A stretch of DNA of 51,693 bases from a virus (IMGVR_UViG_3300036393_000028:1-51693), one strand, 5' to 3'; positions 7,142-14,969 are shown, counted from the first letter of the stretch. A program made the numbers and translations. The notes: generated from the sequence alone by a model not told the origin.

Positions 7142-7375
7142 ATGAGCAGAAAGCAGCCAAAACATCCCAGAAATTCGGCCGAACGCGTGGTTCTCAAATT
7201 CGGGGGCTTTCGTGAGATGGCGCGCATCCTCGGGCACAAGCATCCGACCACGGTTCACGGCTGGATCAGGCGAGGCGTGATCCCGCCTCGCCAGCACGAA
7301 ACGATCTGGCAGGCCGCTCAGGCTCACAAGGTCAAGCTCCGCAAGTCGGACTTCTTTTCGCAGGTGGCGGCATGA
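7142..7375 (+). CDS. Cro-like HTH protein (carph-isopro type)
   Basis: A 77-aa protein with FGGFREMARILGHKHPTTVH followed by GWIRRGVIPPRQHETIW, the signature of a small HTH domain found in Cro-like phage proteins. It would bind the same operators as CI and favour lytic growth. Translation starts at the ATG 11 bp after the perfect -10 box, so the transcript leader is very short or absent. The next gene overlaps its stop (ATGA). Confidence 0.75.
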   Translation: MSRKQPKHPRNSAERVVLKFGGFREMARILGHKHPTTVHGWIRRGVIPPRQHETIWQAAQAHKVKLRKSDFFSQVAA

Positions 7376-7809
7376 GGAGGAACGAAGCCGGCGTTCAGCA
7401 GGCATTTAATCTCGCTCCCAAGAGCCTCCGCAAGCTCGCCGGCAATCCGGGCTGGATTGATCAGGACATCGTCACCATTCGGAAGATGAATGCTTCTGGT
7501 GCCACCTTGATCGAGATCGGGAAGGCGCTCGGCTGGACCGCCCAAAAGGTCAGGTATCGGATGAAGCGCGACGGCATACCTTTCTGTGGTCGACACGACT
7601 GTGGCGATAAACGGGCCGAGCGGACTTCCCTGGGTCACCGCAAGCACGGTCGCGGCCTTTGGCATGACAGGGCAATCGAGTTGAAGGCGGCGGGCCTGAA
7701 GACTGGGCAGATCGCGGCCATTCTCGGTTTCCCGCCGGACAAGATCAGCAAGTTCTTCTCGAAGCGTCGTATCGCCGACCTATACCCCCGCGAGCGGAGG
7801 TCAGCGTGA
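7372..7809 (+). CDS. Putative HTH transcriptional regulator (two HTH segments)
   Basis: A 145-aa basic protein with two helix-turn-helix-like regions: IVTIRKMNASGATLIEIGKA (about 33-55) and ELKAAGLKTGQIAAILGFPP (about 103-123), each followed by a basic recognition-like helix. It lies second in the rightward operon, the place of CII-like or GcrA-like regulators. The exact role is unknown. It overlaps both neighbours by 4 bp. Confidence 0.6.
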   Translation: MRRNEAGVQQAFNLAPKSLRKLAGNPGWIDQDIVTIRKMNASGATLIEIGKALGWTAQKVRYRMKRDGIPFCGRHDCGDKRAERTSLGHRKHGRGLWHDRAIELKAAGLKTGQIAAILGFPPDKISKFFSKRRIADLYPRERRSA

Positions 7810-9785
7810 CGACACTCGCCCAATACAGCGCTGCGCGCGCCGCATTGGCGGAAGCCTCCCGTGTCGAGCAGGTCATGCATGTCCGCGACGAGGTCGAGCA
7901 CCTGAAGCTCTATGCCCGCCAGATCAAGGACCGCTCCTTGATGGCGGATGCGCTGGAGCTTCAGCTTCGTTGCGAGCGCCGCCTTGGCGAGCTGCTCGTT
8001 GCGGCCAAGGAGCTTGGGCAGATCGCCGAAGGCCGGCGCCGAAAAAACTCTGACAGCGATGCAGAGTTTCCGCGCGTCGTTCTTACCGAGGTCGGTATCG
8101 ACCATCGCCTTTCCTCGAAAGCCCAGAAAGCCGCCAGCCTGTCGCAACAAGCCTTCGACTCCATGGTCGAGCAGGCCCGCAATAGGCTGGTCAGCGGCGC
8201 GGCCATCATCGTGGATATGGCAAAGGCCGAAGACAAAAAGGGTCGCCGCGATGAGAAGGAGGCCGCCCTTGCCGAGCGCATTCGCGCTGCCTCTGCCAAT
8301 GTCGGCAACGGCAAGCTCTATGGCCTGATCCTCGCTGATCCGGCTTGGCGCTTCGAGCCTTACAGCCGCGAAACCGGCATGGATCGCGCGCCCGAGAACC
8401 ACTATCCCACGATGACGCTCGACAAGATCGAAGCGCTTCAGATCCCGGCCGCTGATGACTGTGTCCTGTTCCTGTGGGCCACGGTGCCGATGCTGCCTGA
8501 AGCGCTGGCGGTCATGGGCGCATGGGGCTTCACCTACAAATCTCAGATCGTCTGGGTGAAAGATCGCATCGGCACCGGCTATTGGGCCCGGAACAAGCAT
8601 GAGCTTTTGCTGATCGGAACGAAGGGCAGCATTCCCGCGCCAGTGCCGGGCACCCAGCCGGAAAGCGCCATTCTCGCCCCGGTCGGCCGTCACAGCGAGA
8701 AGCCCGAAGTTTTCCATGAGCTGATCGAGCGTCTTTTCCCGAACATTCCGAAACTGGAAATGTTTTCGCGGCGCGCTCGTCCCGGCTGGGATTCATGGGG
8801 CGCGGAGGCCGACCTTCCTCCCCATGACGAAGACGGCGTGATCATAGACGATGTTCCGGCGATTGGGCCGGCAACGGCGCCCGCTCCCGGCGCAGGCGGC
8901 ATGTCCGCCAAGGGCGATGATATTTCACTCGCAGACCTTCGTGACATGCTCGATTACTCTCCTGAGACGGGTGAATTCCGGTGGAAGGTTGCAAAAGGGC
9001 GAATGCAGCCCGGCGACACGACGGGCAGCGACAACGGTAACGGCTATCTGATCATATGGATCGACGGTCAGCGCTACAGGGCTCATCGCCTCGCATGGCT
9101 CTACCACTACGGCCAATGGCCGGTCGCCGATATTGATCACGTCAACGGCGACCCAACTGACAATCGGATCGAGAATTTGCGTGAATGCACCGACCGCGAA
9201 AACTCGCGCAATCGTGGTCCATGGAAGCGGAATCAATCTGGCCTGAAGGGCGTTCATGCCCAGAACGGCAAGTGGCGCGCGCAAATAACCGCTGACGGCG
9301 AGAAGATCGACCTTGGCACCTTCTCCTCCAGGGAGGAAGCCCACGCGGCCTATCGCGAAGCGGCGCGCAAGTATCATGGCGATTTTGCTCGAACAGCTGC
9401 ATCGCCCATCAAATCCAACGCGAAAGCAACCGAAGTCGAACCCGGAAACGCTGGGGGCGCGGCCCCCGTAAGACACAACAACGACTGGGCTGGTGTTGCG
9501 AGTAGGCTTGCCGGTGGGCGGACACCGGACAGCGAGGAGGGCGGTTCATGCGCTCTGGGCGCGTCGCCTTCCTCGCAGGTTTTAGATGAGCCATCCGGGG
9601 CCGATCCCGGAAGCGCCGTGGAATGCGGCGCACAAGATTCCGAGGTCGCCGCTGTTGCTCCCGCTTCAGCGGCGATAGCGCCGGTTGAGCAGTCGCCCCC
9701 GTTCGACAACGCTCCCGGCGCTCCCCATTCCGGTGAGATGCCGGACATTCCCGCAATTTTTGATCGCAGGGAGAAGGCCGCATGA
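7806..9785 (+). CDS. MT-A70 adenine-N6 DNA methyltransferase fused to HNH-AP2 module
   Basis: A 659-aa protein. Residues 1-160 are a charged helical N-terminal region common before phage MT-A70 enzymes. Residues about 170-335 are the methyltransferase, with catalytic motif ADPAW (178-181), HYPTM, LFLWATVPMLPEAL, the SAM-region phrase HELLLIGTKG and the usual end PGWDSWG. Residues about 372-470 are an HNH endonuclease domain (YRAHRLAW, DIDHVNGDPTDNRIENLREC) and about 475-526 an AP2-like DNA-binding segment (SGLKGVHAQNGKWRAQI). The rest is low complexity. It probably methylates adenine in phage DNA; the endonuclease looks like a homing-type insertion kept in frame. An internal ATG at 8901 could make the nuclease part alone. 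Confidence 0.88.
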   Translation: MTTLAQYSAARAALAEASRVEQVMHVRDEVEHLKLYARQIKDRSLMADALELQLRCERRLGELLVAAKELGQIAEGRRRKNSDSDAEFPRVVLTEVGIDHRLSSKAQKAASLSQQAFDSMVEQARNRLVSGAAIIVDMAKAEDKKGRRDEKEAALAERIRAASANVGNGKLYGLILADPAWRFEPYSRETGMDRAPENHYPTMTLDKIEALQIPAADDCVLFLWATVPMLPEALAVMGAWGFTYKSQIVWVKDRIGTGYWARNKHELLLIGTKGSIPAPVPGTQPESAILAPVGRHSEKPEVFHELIERLFPNIPKLEMFSRRARPGWDSWGAEADLPPHDEDGVIIDDVPAIGPATAPAPGAGGMSAKGDDISLADLRDMLDYSPETGEFRWKVAKGRMQPGDTTGSDNGNGYLIIWIDGQRYRAHRLAWLYHYGQWPVADIDHVNGDPTDNRIENLRECTDRENSRNRGPWKRNQSGLKGVHAQNGKWRAQITADGEKIDLGTFSSREEAHAAYREAARKYHGDFARTAASPIKSNAKATEVEPGNAGGAAPVRHNNDWAGVASRLAGGRTPDSEEGGSCALGASPSSQVLDEPSGADPGSAVECGAQDSEVAAVAPASAAIAPVEQSPPFDNAPGAPHSGEMPDIPAIFDRREKAA

Positions 9786-9931
9786 TGCCCGCATTCGTCA
9801 CCGGCGCTGCTGTCGTCGCCTCGATCATTGGCACGCTGGTGCTCGCCGCCGGTTTTGTATGGGCGCTTGGCCTCTTTGCATCTCGCCGCCGCCGCGACCA
9901 TTACGATGACCTTGATCGGATGTTCAAATGA
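9782..9931 (+). CDS. Small single-pass membrane protein
   Basis: A 49-aa protein whose ATG overlaps the stop of the methyltransferase gene (ATGA). Residues about 6-33 form one hydrophobic helix (VVASIIGTLVLAAGFVWALG) followed by a positively charged RRRRD and an acidic tail, which would place the C-terminus in the cytoplasm. Function unknown; the clean coupling argues that it is real. Confidence 0.5.
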   Translation: MMPAFVTGAAVVASIIGTLVLAAGFVWALGLFASRRRRDHYDDLDRMFK

Positions 9932-9993
9932 ATTGCCCCGCCGCACATATACGCATGCAGCGGGGCCCTGACGCGCTGGATGAAGTGAGGCTG

Positions 9994-10161
9994 TCAGCGC
10001 GCCTCCAGCCGCCGCACGATGCGGTCGGCAATCGATCCTACTTGCTCAAATCCGTTTCCTCCCCCGGCGCGGGCCTTTGCAGTTGTCTCCTGCGCCGCAA
10101 CTTGGCGGGGCTTCGGCCCTCGCCATCTTTTCTTCGTCTGAAAATCGATGATCTTCGCCAT
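9994..10161 (-). CDS. Small protein on the opposite strand (MAKIIDFQ type)
   Basis: A 55-aa basic protein beginning MAKIIDFQTKKRWRGPKPRQ and ending in GSIADRIVRRLEAR. GGAG stands about 10 nt before the start. The N-terminal phrase is of a type seen in small rhizobial proteins. It is the only leftward gene within the rightward replication operon, so its transcript would be antisense to that operon. The competing plus-strand frame (9928-10266) has an unnatural composition. Confidence 0.5.
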   Translation of the reverse strand: MAKIIDFQTKKRWRGPKPRQVAAQETTAKARAGGGNGFEQVGSIADRIVRRLEAR

Positions 10162-10234
10162 CTGTCGGTAGCTCCTATCGTCATCTCGTCACTTCTTGGT
10201 CGTTGTGACTGTGACACAGGAGCTTTCCAGAAAG

Positions 10235-10645
10235 ATGGAAAAATCTTCCAGACCACCGGGGCGTAAGATGTTTGTTGGCGTTACCCATATCGAAATGCTT
10301 GAGGAATTGGGCGGCGATCGAAAGGCTGAAGCCAGAGATTGGCACCTTCGTTGCCTGTTGAACTGGCACGACAAAGCCAAGTCAGCCATCCGCCATATCC
10401 TCAGCGGCGAACAGAAACTGAGCGGCCAAGACGAACGCGACATTGAGGCCGCTTACATCACCTATCACGCGGATGAGATCGAGGCGAACCGTGAAGAAGA
10501 CCGCAAGCACTATGCCGCCCTCCGGGATGTCATCGCTGTTCTTGAGACGGCTGATCCTGAGATTCATCGCAAGGCCATTGAGGCGGTACGGGATGTGGCG
10601 GGTCGTCTCGGGAGCATGGCTAGTCAAGGCCGGGCTGAAGATTGA
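10235..10645 (+). CDS. Hypothetical phage protein
   Basis: A 136-aa soluble charged protein. The middle is strongly helical (LLNWHDKAKSAIRHILSG, DERDIEAAYITYHADEIEAN). No family recognised. The start is uncertain: ATG 10235, ATG 10268 or an upstream start at 10196 are possible. It lies between the methyltransferase and clamp genes, so it may serve DNA replication. Confidence 0.5.
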   Translation: MEKSSRPPGRKMFVGVTHIEMLEELGGDRKAEARDWHLRCLLNWHDKAKSAIRHILSGEQKLSGQDERDIEAAYITYHADEIEANREEDRKHYAALRDVIAVLETADPEIHRKAIEAVRDVAGRLGSMASQGRAED

Positions 10646-10659
10646 GACGGAGCCGCACA

Positions 10660-10740
10660 TGCTTTCCGCCCTTTATTTCTTCATCGGCGTTCCCGCAATT
10701 TCCGCCGCTATCGCTGGCATCTGGATGATTTGGGGGTGAG
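10660..10740 (+). CDS. Possible 26-aa membrane peptide
   Basis: A short frame encoding a single hydrophobic helix (MLSALYFFIGVPAISAAIAG...) with GAGACGGAG upstream. It resembles the small membrane protein at 9782 in character. It may be a real small protein or chance; low confidence. Confidence 0.3.
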
Positions 10741-10769
10741 CCCCGTGAACCTTGAAGGAGGAAGATAAC

Positions 10770-11024
10770 ATGGATCGCTTTCACGTGATTGACGACGCCG
10801 CTGTGATCATTCGCAGCAAGGGCGGGGTGTACAAGCAGGCCAAGGTCTATCGCCGTGGCAGCGACCTCTATGCCGCCCATGCCGGCGGCTTCATCAGGCT
10901 CATGGGTGGCAGGGGCACCTCTCACCCGAGTGTATCCTGGGATGAGATCGAGGCTGGCGATGAGGTCACGGTTGATAAGCTCGGGCGCCTGACATTCCGC
11001 CAGAAACTCGCGATTGCATCATGA
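10770..11024 (+). CDS. Hypothetical phage protein upstream of clamp gene
   Basis: An 84-aa protein (MDRFHVIDDAAVIIRSKGGV at the start, then a Tyr/Arg-rich beta-like stretch). The ribosome site AAGGAGGAAG is 6 nt before ATG 10770 and decides the start. Its stop overlaps the start of the DnaN-like gene (ATGA), so the two are co-translated. Function unknown. Confidence 0.6.
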   Translation: MDRFHVIDDAAVIIRSKGGVYKQAKVYRRGSDLYAAHAGGFIRLMGGRGTSHPSVSWDEIEAGDEVTVDKLGRLTFRQKLAIAS

Positions 11025-12145
11025 GGGGCTCCGTCAATGCGGCCGATCTCGCTGCGGCGATCAAGACCGCTCAGTCCATCATCTTCGCCGGCACGAAGAA
11101 TGAAGCGCTGCGGCATGTCCGACTGAAGGCGATGGCCAGCACCATCGAGGTCGAGGCGACGAACATGGATCAGCATATGCAAGTGCGAGTTCCGGCCGAT
11201 GTGGGCGGGCCGCCCGTCATCGTTGATCCCACTCGACTTCTGATGGCGCTTCAGCCGATCTCGGGCGATGTGACCATATCGTGCACCGAAGGACATATGA
11301 GCGTGTCGGGGAAGGGCGCGCGCTCGCGTCTGGCGCTTCTGCCGGCCACCTCATGGCAGGGCGTCGAGGTGCCAGCGGCCGAAGCTAGCTTCGACGTGAA
11401 GCCCGAAAGCCTGCTCAGCGCCCTCAATGCCGTTCTGCCGGCCGCGTCCACGGATGGCTCTGTCTATTATCTGGCTGGCGTTCATCTGAGATGGGACGGC
11501 CCCGACTTCATCGCGGAGGCCTGCGACCGCTTCGTCGTCCTGGGGAAGGAGATTGAGGCGAGAAAGCCGGCCGCGTGGCCGGGCTCAGTCATCGTGCCCC
11601 GGGAATTCATCCTTGCCGCTGGCAAGCTGCTGGCGAGCGACAGCGCCACGCTATCGGTTACCGAGAATAGGATCGTCCTCGCGACCCCGGCGGGCGTCCT
11701 GGCCTCCAAACTCATCGCCGCGACATATCCCGAGCTGGATCGCGTATGGGACAAGAAATCGGCGCCAGTCCTCCGGGCTGACCGCAAATCGCTGGTCGCG
11801 GTCGTCAAGCTCGCCCACCAGTTCAGCGAATCTGACGGCGAGAAGCTTCGTTCTCTCGTGATCCATGAAGGCGAAGTCATCGCCATGGGGGCGAATGGCG
11901 AGAAATTCCAGGCCGCTTTTGAGTGCGAATACATCAAGGCGCAGGACTATTCGTTTCAGCCCAAGCTCCTGTTGACGGCACTATCGGCGCTCACAAGCGA
12001 AACGGTCGAGCTTACGGACGGCGGGCAGCAGCCGGATACCGTGGTCATGCATGGCGACGGCATCAGGACGTGCGCCGTGAGGCAGAGAAGCCTGCCGCCT
12101 TGGTGGCGTCGTGAGCAGGCGGCCCAGAAAGCCGAGGCCGCATGA
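11021..12145 (+). CDS. DNA polymerase III beta subunit-like sliding clamp
   Basis: A 374-aa protein with the length and three-domain plan of DnaN. It starts with a segment like SVNAADLAAAIKTAQSII, contains VEATNMDQHMQVRVPADVGG (matching the usual ATNLE-type beta strand), and has SLLSALNAVLPAASTD opening the second domain and VVKLAHQFSESDGEKLRSL in the third. It should form a ring that tethers a polymerase to DNA. The C-terminus is extended (PPWWRREQAAQKAEAA). A phage-borne clamp suggests it replaces or competes with the host clamp in phage replication. Confidence 0.75.
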   Translation: MRGSVNAADLAAAIKTAQSIIFAGTKNEALRHVRLKAMASTIEVEATNMDQHMQVRVPADVGGPPVIVDPTRLLMALQPISGDVTISCTEGHMSVSGKGARSRLALLPATSWQGVEVPAAEASFDVKPESLLSALNAVLPAASTDGSVYYLAGVHLRWDGPDFIAEACDRFVVLGKEIEARKPAAWPGSVIVPREFILAAGKLLASDSATLSVTENRIVLATPAGVLASKLIAATYPELDRVWDKKSAPVLRADRKSLVAVVKLAHQFSESDGEKLRSLVIHEGEVIAMGANGEKFQAAFECEYIKAQDYSFQPKLLLTALSALTSETVELTDGGQQPDTVVMHGDGIRTCAVRQRSLPPWWRREQAAQKAEAA

Positions 12146-12528
12146 AGACCGTCATCCGTCTCCAGCACGTTCCGCCCTCAACGAACAATCTGTTCGTGAA
12201 TGTGCGCGGCAAGGGCCGAGTAAAATCCGAGCGATATCGGACGTGGCTACAGGCCGCTGGCTGGGATCTGGCGCGCTTCAACCATAACCAGCGCTGGAAT
12301 GAGCCTGTCTATCTCACCATCGCCATCGGCAACCTTCGCGCCAACGCGGACGTGAGCAATCGCGTCAAGGCTATTGAGGACTTGCTGGTCGTCCACAAGA
12401 TCATCCCCGGCGATTCCATCCAATGGGTGAAGGGCGTCAACGTCTATCTCGCTCAAGAGCCCTTCGACGGCGTCGAGATCGCCATTACGCCGGCCACGCC
12501 TGAGCAGATGCAGAGGAGGGCGGCTTGA
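12142..12528 (+). CDS. rusA: RusA-type Holliday junction resolvase
   Basis: A 128-aa protein of the RusA family, which dimerises and cuts four-way junctions made during recombination and replication. Seen here: the N-terminal VPPSTNNLFVNVRGKGRVKS, and the catalytic acidic region NADVSNRVKAIEDLLVVHKI followed by DSIQWVKG. It starts on the stop of the clamp gene (ATGA) and is coupled to the next gene in the same way. Confidence 0.88.
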   Translation: MKTVIRLQHVPPSTNNLFVNVRGKGRVKSERYRTWLQAAGWDLARFNHNQRWNEPVYLTIAIGNLRANADVSNRVKAIEDLLVVHKIIPGDSIQWVKGVNVYLAQEPFDGVEIAITPATPEQMQRRAA

Positions 12529-12776
12529 TCGACTGGAACCAAGCCCGCCAGTTCTGGCGTGACGGTCTCGATACCTACGACATAGCCAAGTTTTTCGGCG
12601 TCCCGGAGAGCGACATTTACAACGGTCTCAACCGAAGGAGTACTGCGTATGCTGTATCAAGCGCTGCCAGTCAGGGAATGCAGGAGCGGGGCGGAAGTCA
12701 GGCAGACGTATCGGGAGGCGCGGCGCCGATTGACCGCCGCAGGCCACTGCGCATCGTCGCCACCGGCCGTCCCTGA
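12525..12776 (+). CDS. Small HTH-like protein overlapping the DnaA-domain gene
   Basis: An 83-aa protein. The N-terminal half reads like a helix-turn-helix (ARQFWRDGLDTYDIAKFFGV then PESDIYNGLNRR). The C-terminal half is low complexity and coincides with the overlapping frame of the next gene (12649-12776). ATGA coupling to rusA supports the start; the true functional part may be only the first 45 residues. Confidence 0.55.
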   Translation: MIDWNQARQFWRDGLDTYDIAKFFGVPESDIYNGLNRRSTAYAVSSAASQGMQERGGSQADVSGGAAPIDRRRPLRIVATGRP

Positions 12777-13131
12777 AGCTCGCATGTCCGGCGTGGCTAC
12801 GGGCAGCATGTGGCTCGGCATCGATCCCGCAGCGCTTCCGCCGCAACACATACGCGGCTCCGACATTATCCGCGCTGTCCTCAACGCCACCCAGGTCCGG
12901 CGCAACGACCTGATGAGTCCGCGCCGAACTCGGAATATCGCTGAGGCGCGCCAGCTCGCCTATTTCTTCATGCATCACTTCACCAGCCTCTCGCTGCCGC
13001 AGATCGGCCGAATGGTGGGTGGGAAGGATCACAGCACGGTCATGCACGGCATCAGGCGGGTAACAATGGAGCCCGAAGTGTTCGGAGCCCGCACGGCACT
13101 GATTGCGAATGAATTGGGCGTGAAGGTGTGA
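12649..13131 (+). CDS. DnaA domain IV-like DNA-binding protein
   Basis: A 160-aa protein whose C-terminal part (about 85-150) is the DNA-binding domain of replication initiator DnaA: RQLAYFFMHHFTSLSLPQIG followed by RMVGGKDHSTVMHGIRRV, matching the DnaA-box recognition helix-loop. The AAA+ ATPase part is absent. Start ATG 12649 has AGGAG 8 nt upstream; ATG 12784 would avoid the 128-nt overlap but has a poor ribosome site. It likely binds DnaA-box-like sites at the phage origin or acts as a repressor. It precedes the replication initiator-like gene. Confidence 0.8.
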   Translation: MLYQALPVRECRSGAEVRQTYREARRRLTAAGHCASSPPAVPEARMSGVATGSMWLGIDPAALPPQHIRGSDIIRAVLNATQVRRNDLMSPRRTRNIAEARQLAYFFMHHFTSLSLPQIGRMVGGKDHSTVMHGIRRVTMEPEVFGARTALIANELGVKV

Positions 13132-13135
13132 ATTA

Positions 13136-14026
13136 ATGACCCGATGGTATCGAGCATATGAGGGCACGGTGACCGACGCCAAATTGGCGGAGGCCGCTCT
13201 TGTCGTCGGCTGTTCGAAGTCGGTGGCAATCGCCACATGGCATGCTCTGCTTGAGAATGCCGCATGCACCAATGACGGCGGTCGAGTGGATACGCCGGCC
13301 AGGCGCATTGCCGCGATCCTAAGCGAGCCTGTAGAGACGATCCAGGGCCTATTCGATGCCTTCTGCGAGGCGCTGATGATCGAAGGATCGAGCATCGCCA
13401 ACTGGAAGAAGCGACAATTCGAGAGCGACAACAGCACGGAACGGTCAGCAAAGAGCCGTGCAGCGGCGAAGGCGAGGGAGGAAGCGGCCAAGCAACAGCA
13501 ATGCAACGCTGATGCAACGTTGCAAAATCAACCTGAAACGTCCCCCTCTGTCTATGTATCTGTCTCTGATGGTAGGGTTGCTTCAGAAAAGATTACCGAC
13601 GAGTTCGAAATTTGGTACGCGGCCTATCCGCGACACGTCGGCAGGGGCGCGGCGCTTCGAGCCTACAAAACCGCCAGGACCAAGGTCGAGCCCGACGTAC
13701 TGCTCCGGGCGGGCACCCTATACGCCAGCAAATGCAAGGGGATGGATCAGAAATTCATCCCTCATGCGGCCACGTGGCTGAACCAGGAACGCTGGCTTGA
13801 CGAGGACCTGCAGCCTCCCAAGCCACCGCCCGAAAATACCCGCGTCTACGTGAAATACGGCACGGATGCTGGCGACGCCTGGGAGGCGCACTACCGTGCC
13901 CTGAACAAGGTCCCGCCCCGAGATCAGCACGGCGGCTGGTGGTTCGACAGCGAAAGCCCGCCTGCGATTGTTCAACGTGGAACATCGGACGCCATCCTTC
14001 ACCCCGCAACATCAGAGGCCGCATAG
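13136..14026 (+). CDS. Replication initiator/organiser-like protein
   Basis: A 296-aa protein with the plan of phage O/DnaD-type replication proteins. It has an N-terminal winged-helix region (MTRWYRAYEGTVTDAKL, then ALLENAACTNDGGRVDTPAR), a charged linker of Ala, Lys, Glu and Gln (about 105-130) and a C-terminal domain (FEIWYAAYPRHVGRGAALRA, then FIPHAATWLNQERW). Position after clamp, RusA and DnaA-domain genes supports a role in origin recognition and helicase loading. The Gln/Asn-rich linker is where phage origins often lie, but I see no clear iterons. Confidence 0.7.
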   Translation: MTRWYRAYEGTVTDAKLAEAALVVGCSKSVAIATWHALLENAACTNDGGRVDTPARRIAAILSEPVETIQGLFDAFCEALMIEGSSIANWKKRQFESDNSTERSAKSRAAAKAREEAAKQQQCNADATLQNQPETSPSVYVSVSDGRVASEKITDEFEIWYAAYPRHVGRGAALRAYKTARTKVEPDVLLRAGTLYASKCKGMDQKFIPHAATWLNQERWLDEDLQPPKPPPENTRVYVKYGTDAGDAWEAHYRALNKVPPRDQHGGWWFDSESPPAIVQRGTSDAILHPATSEAA

Positions 14027-14362
14027 ATGAAGCGCAGATCATTTTTCGGAGCAATGGCCGCTGCCGGCATAGGCGGCAAGAAGGTCGCAAGCAATGTTCT
14101 CGATGAGATCGTGGAGACGTCGTCGCTGGGCGGCTACATCGGGGGCGGCGAGGAGTGCGCACAAGTTGGCGCGTCTATGGATTATATCACGTCGCTGCAA
14201 GGGCAAGCGGCAAAAATGGCCGCACTCAAGACGGTAGGAATTCCTGCAGTAGTACGCGACTATTTCCGAGATTGGAATGGCGCGCCAGAGGTAAACGGCG
14301 ATCCGCAAATTGCCGACGCCATCCGCTCCCTGCTGAATAAGGAGGACAATGCAAATGGGTGA
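14027..14362 (+). CDS. Hypothetical protein with Tat-like N-terminus
   Basis: A 111-aa protein starting MKRRSFFGAMAAAGIGGKK, which resembles a twin-arginine signal (RRSFF) but has a short hydrophobic stretch and a Lys pair, so export is doubtful. The remainder (EVNGDPQIADAIRSLLNKED) looks soluble. It begins one base after the stop of the replication gene. Function unknown. Confidence 0.5.
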   Translation: MKRRSFFGAMAAAGIGGKKVASNVLDEIVETSSLGGYIGGGEECAQVGASMDYITSLQGQAAKMAALKTVGIPAVVRDYFRDWNGAPEVNGDPQIADAIRSLLNKEDNANG

Positions 14363-14519
14363 GGAACCGAGGAAGCTTTGGGCCGACGCGGGCCTTTCGT
14401 CTCTCATCGCCATCGACAAGGCGCTAGCGCCGATCCTGAAGACACTGGATCAGCGCGCCCACATCGCCGGCCTCAAGGAGGCTCTGGAAATTACCAAGAA
14501 AGCGCTCGGAGATGGCTGA
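14355..14519 (+). CDS. Small hypothetical protein
   Basis: A 54-aa protein (MGEEPRKLWADAGLSSLIAI ... LKEALEITKKALGDG), mostly helical. The ribosome site GGAGGA lies about 9 nt before ATG 14355. It overlaps the previous gene by 8 nt and the next small frame by 8 nt, in a chain of overlapping genes. Function unknown. Confidence 0.5.
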   Translation: MGEEPRKLWADAGLSSLIAIDKALAPILKTLDQRAHIAGLKEALEITKKALGDG

Positions 14520-14619
14520 GCTTGAGCGCCGGGCCGAACAGGACACCCGAGAGGAAATTGTCTTATCGTCCAATGGACATGGCTCCTCAGAACAGGGGTG
14601 CGGACAGGAGAAGGGATGA
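14512..14619 (+). CDS. Possible 35-aa linker gene
   Basis: A 35-aa acidic frame (MAELERRAEQDTREEIVLSS ...) that overlaps the previous stop and ends in an ATGA with the next start. The clean coupling at both ends suggests translation, perhaps only to pass ribosomes to the regulator downstream. Confidence 0.35.
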   Translation: MAELERRAEQDTREEIVLSSNGHGSSEQGCGQEKG

Positions 14620-14969
14620 CCGGTCAATCCCGCATCCAACAACTCGAGGATCAGGTAGAGGTGCTGAAAGATGCCCTAGCTGATCGGACCGTGCCGCTGC
14701 CTGACGATTGGCCTCTATCTCCCATGGAAGAAACCGTCTTCCGGGTTATGCTCAAGCGGGACGTCGCCCGGTTCGCCGCCATATTTGCTGCGCTCTATTC
14801 GGATCGGCCAGACCCGCCCGACGACAAGATCATCCATGTGTTCATCTTCCGCATTCGCCGGAAGCTCAAGCCTTTCGGCGTCGTCGTCACCAGGGTACGC
14901 CATGTCGGCTATGCCCTCGATGCTGTGACGCGCGCCCGGTTCAAAGATCAGGAGCAGAAAGCCGCATGA
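14616..14969 (+). CDS. Winged-helix (OmpR/PhoB-like) DNA-binding protein
   Basis: A 117-aa protein with an N-terminal coiled coil (RIQQLEDQVEVLKDALADR) and a C-terminal winged helix resembling the Trans_reg_C domain of response regulators: LSPMEETVFRVML, HVFIFRIRRKLKPFGV, and TRVRHVGYALD, which matches the usual wing motif. There is no receiver domain. Lying directly before the NusG-like gene (ATGA), it is a candidate late-gene activator. Confidence 0.65.
   Translation: MTGQSRIQQLEDQVEVLKDALADRTVPLPDDWPLSPMEETVFRVMLKRDVARFAAIFAALYSDRPDPPDDKIIHVFIFRIRRKLKPFGVVVTRVRHVGYALDAVTRARFKDQEQKAA

Noticed and set aside
7635-8717. 360-aa minus-strand frame opposite the methyltransferase
   Set aside because: Antisense to a gene with clear motifs; composition is that of a high-G+C shadow frame.
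9928-10266. 112-aa plus-strand frame after the small membrane protein
   Set aside because: Cys/Arg/Ser-rich and unnatural; the minus-strand 55-aa gene explains the region better.
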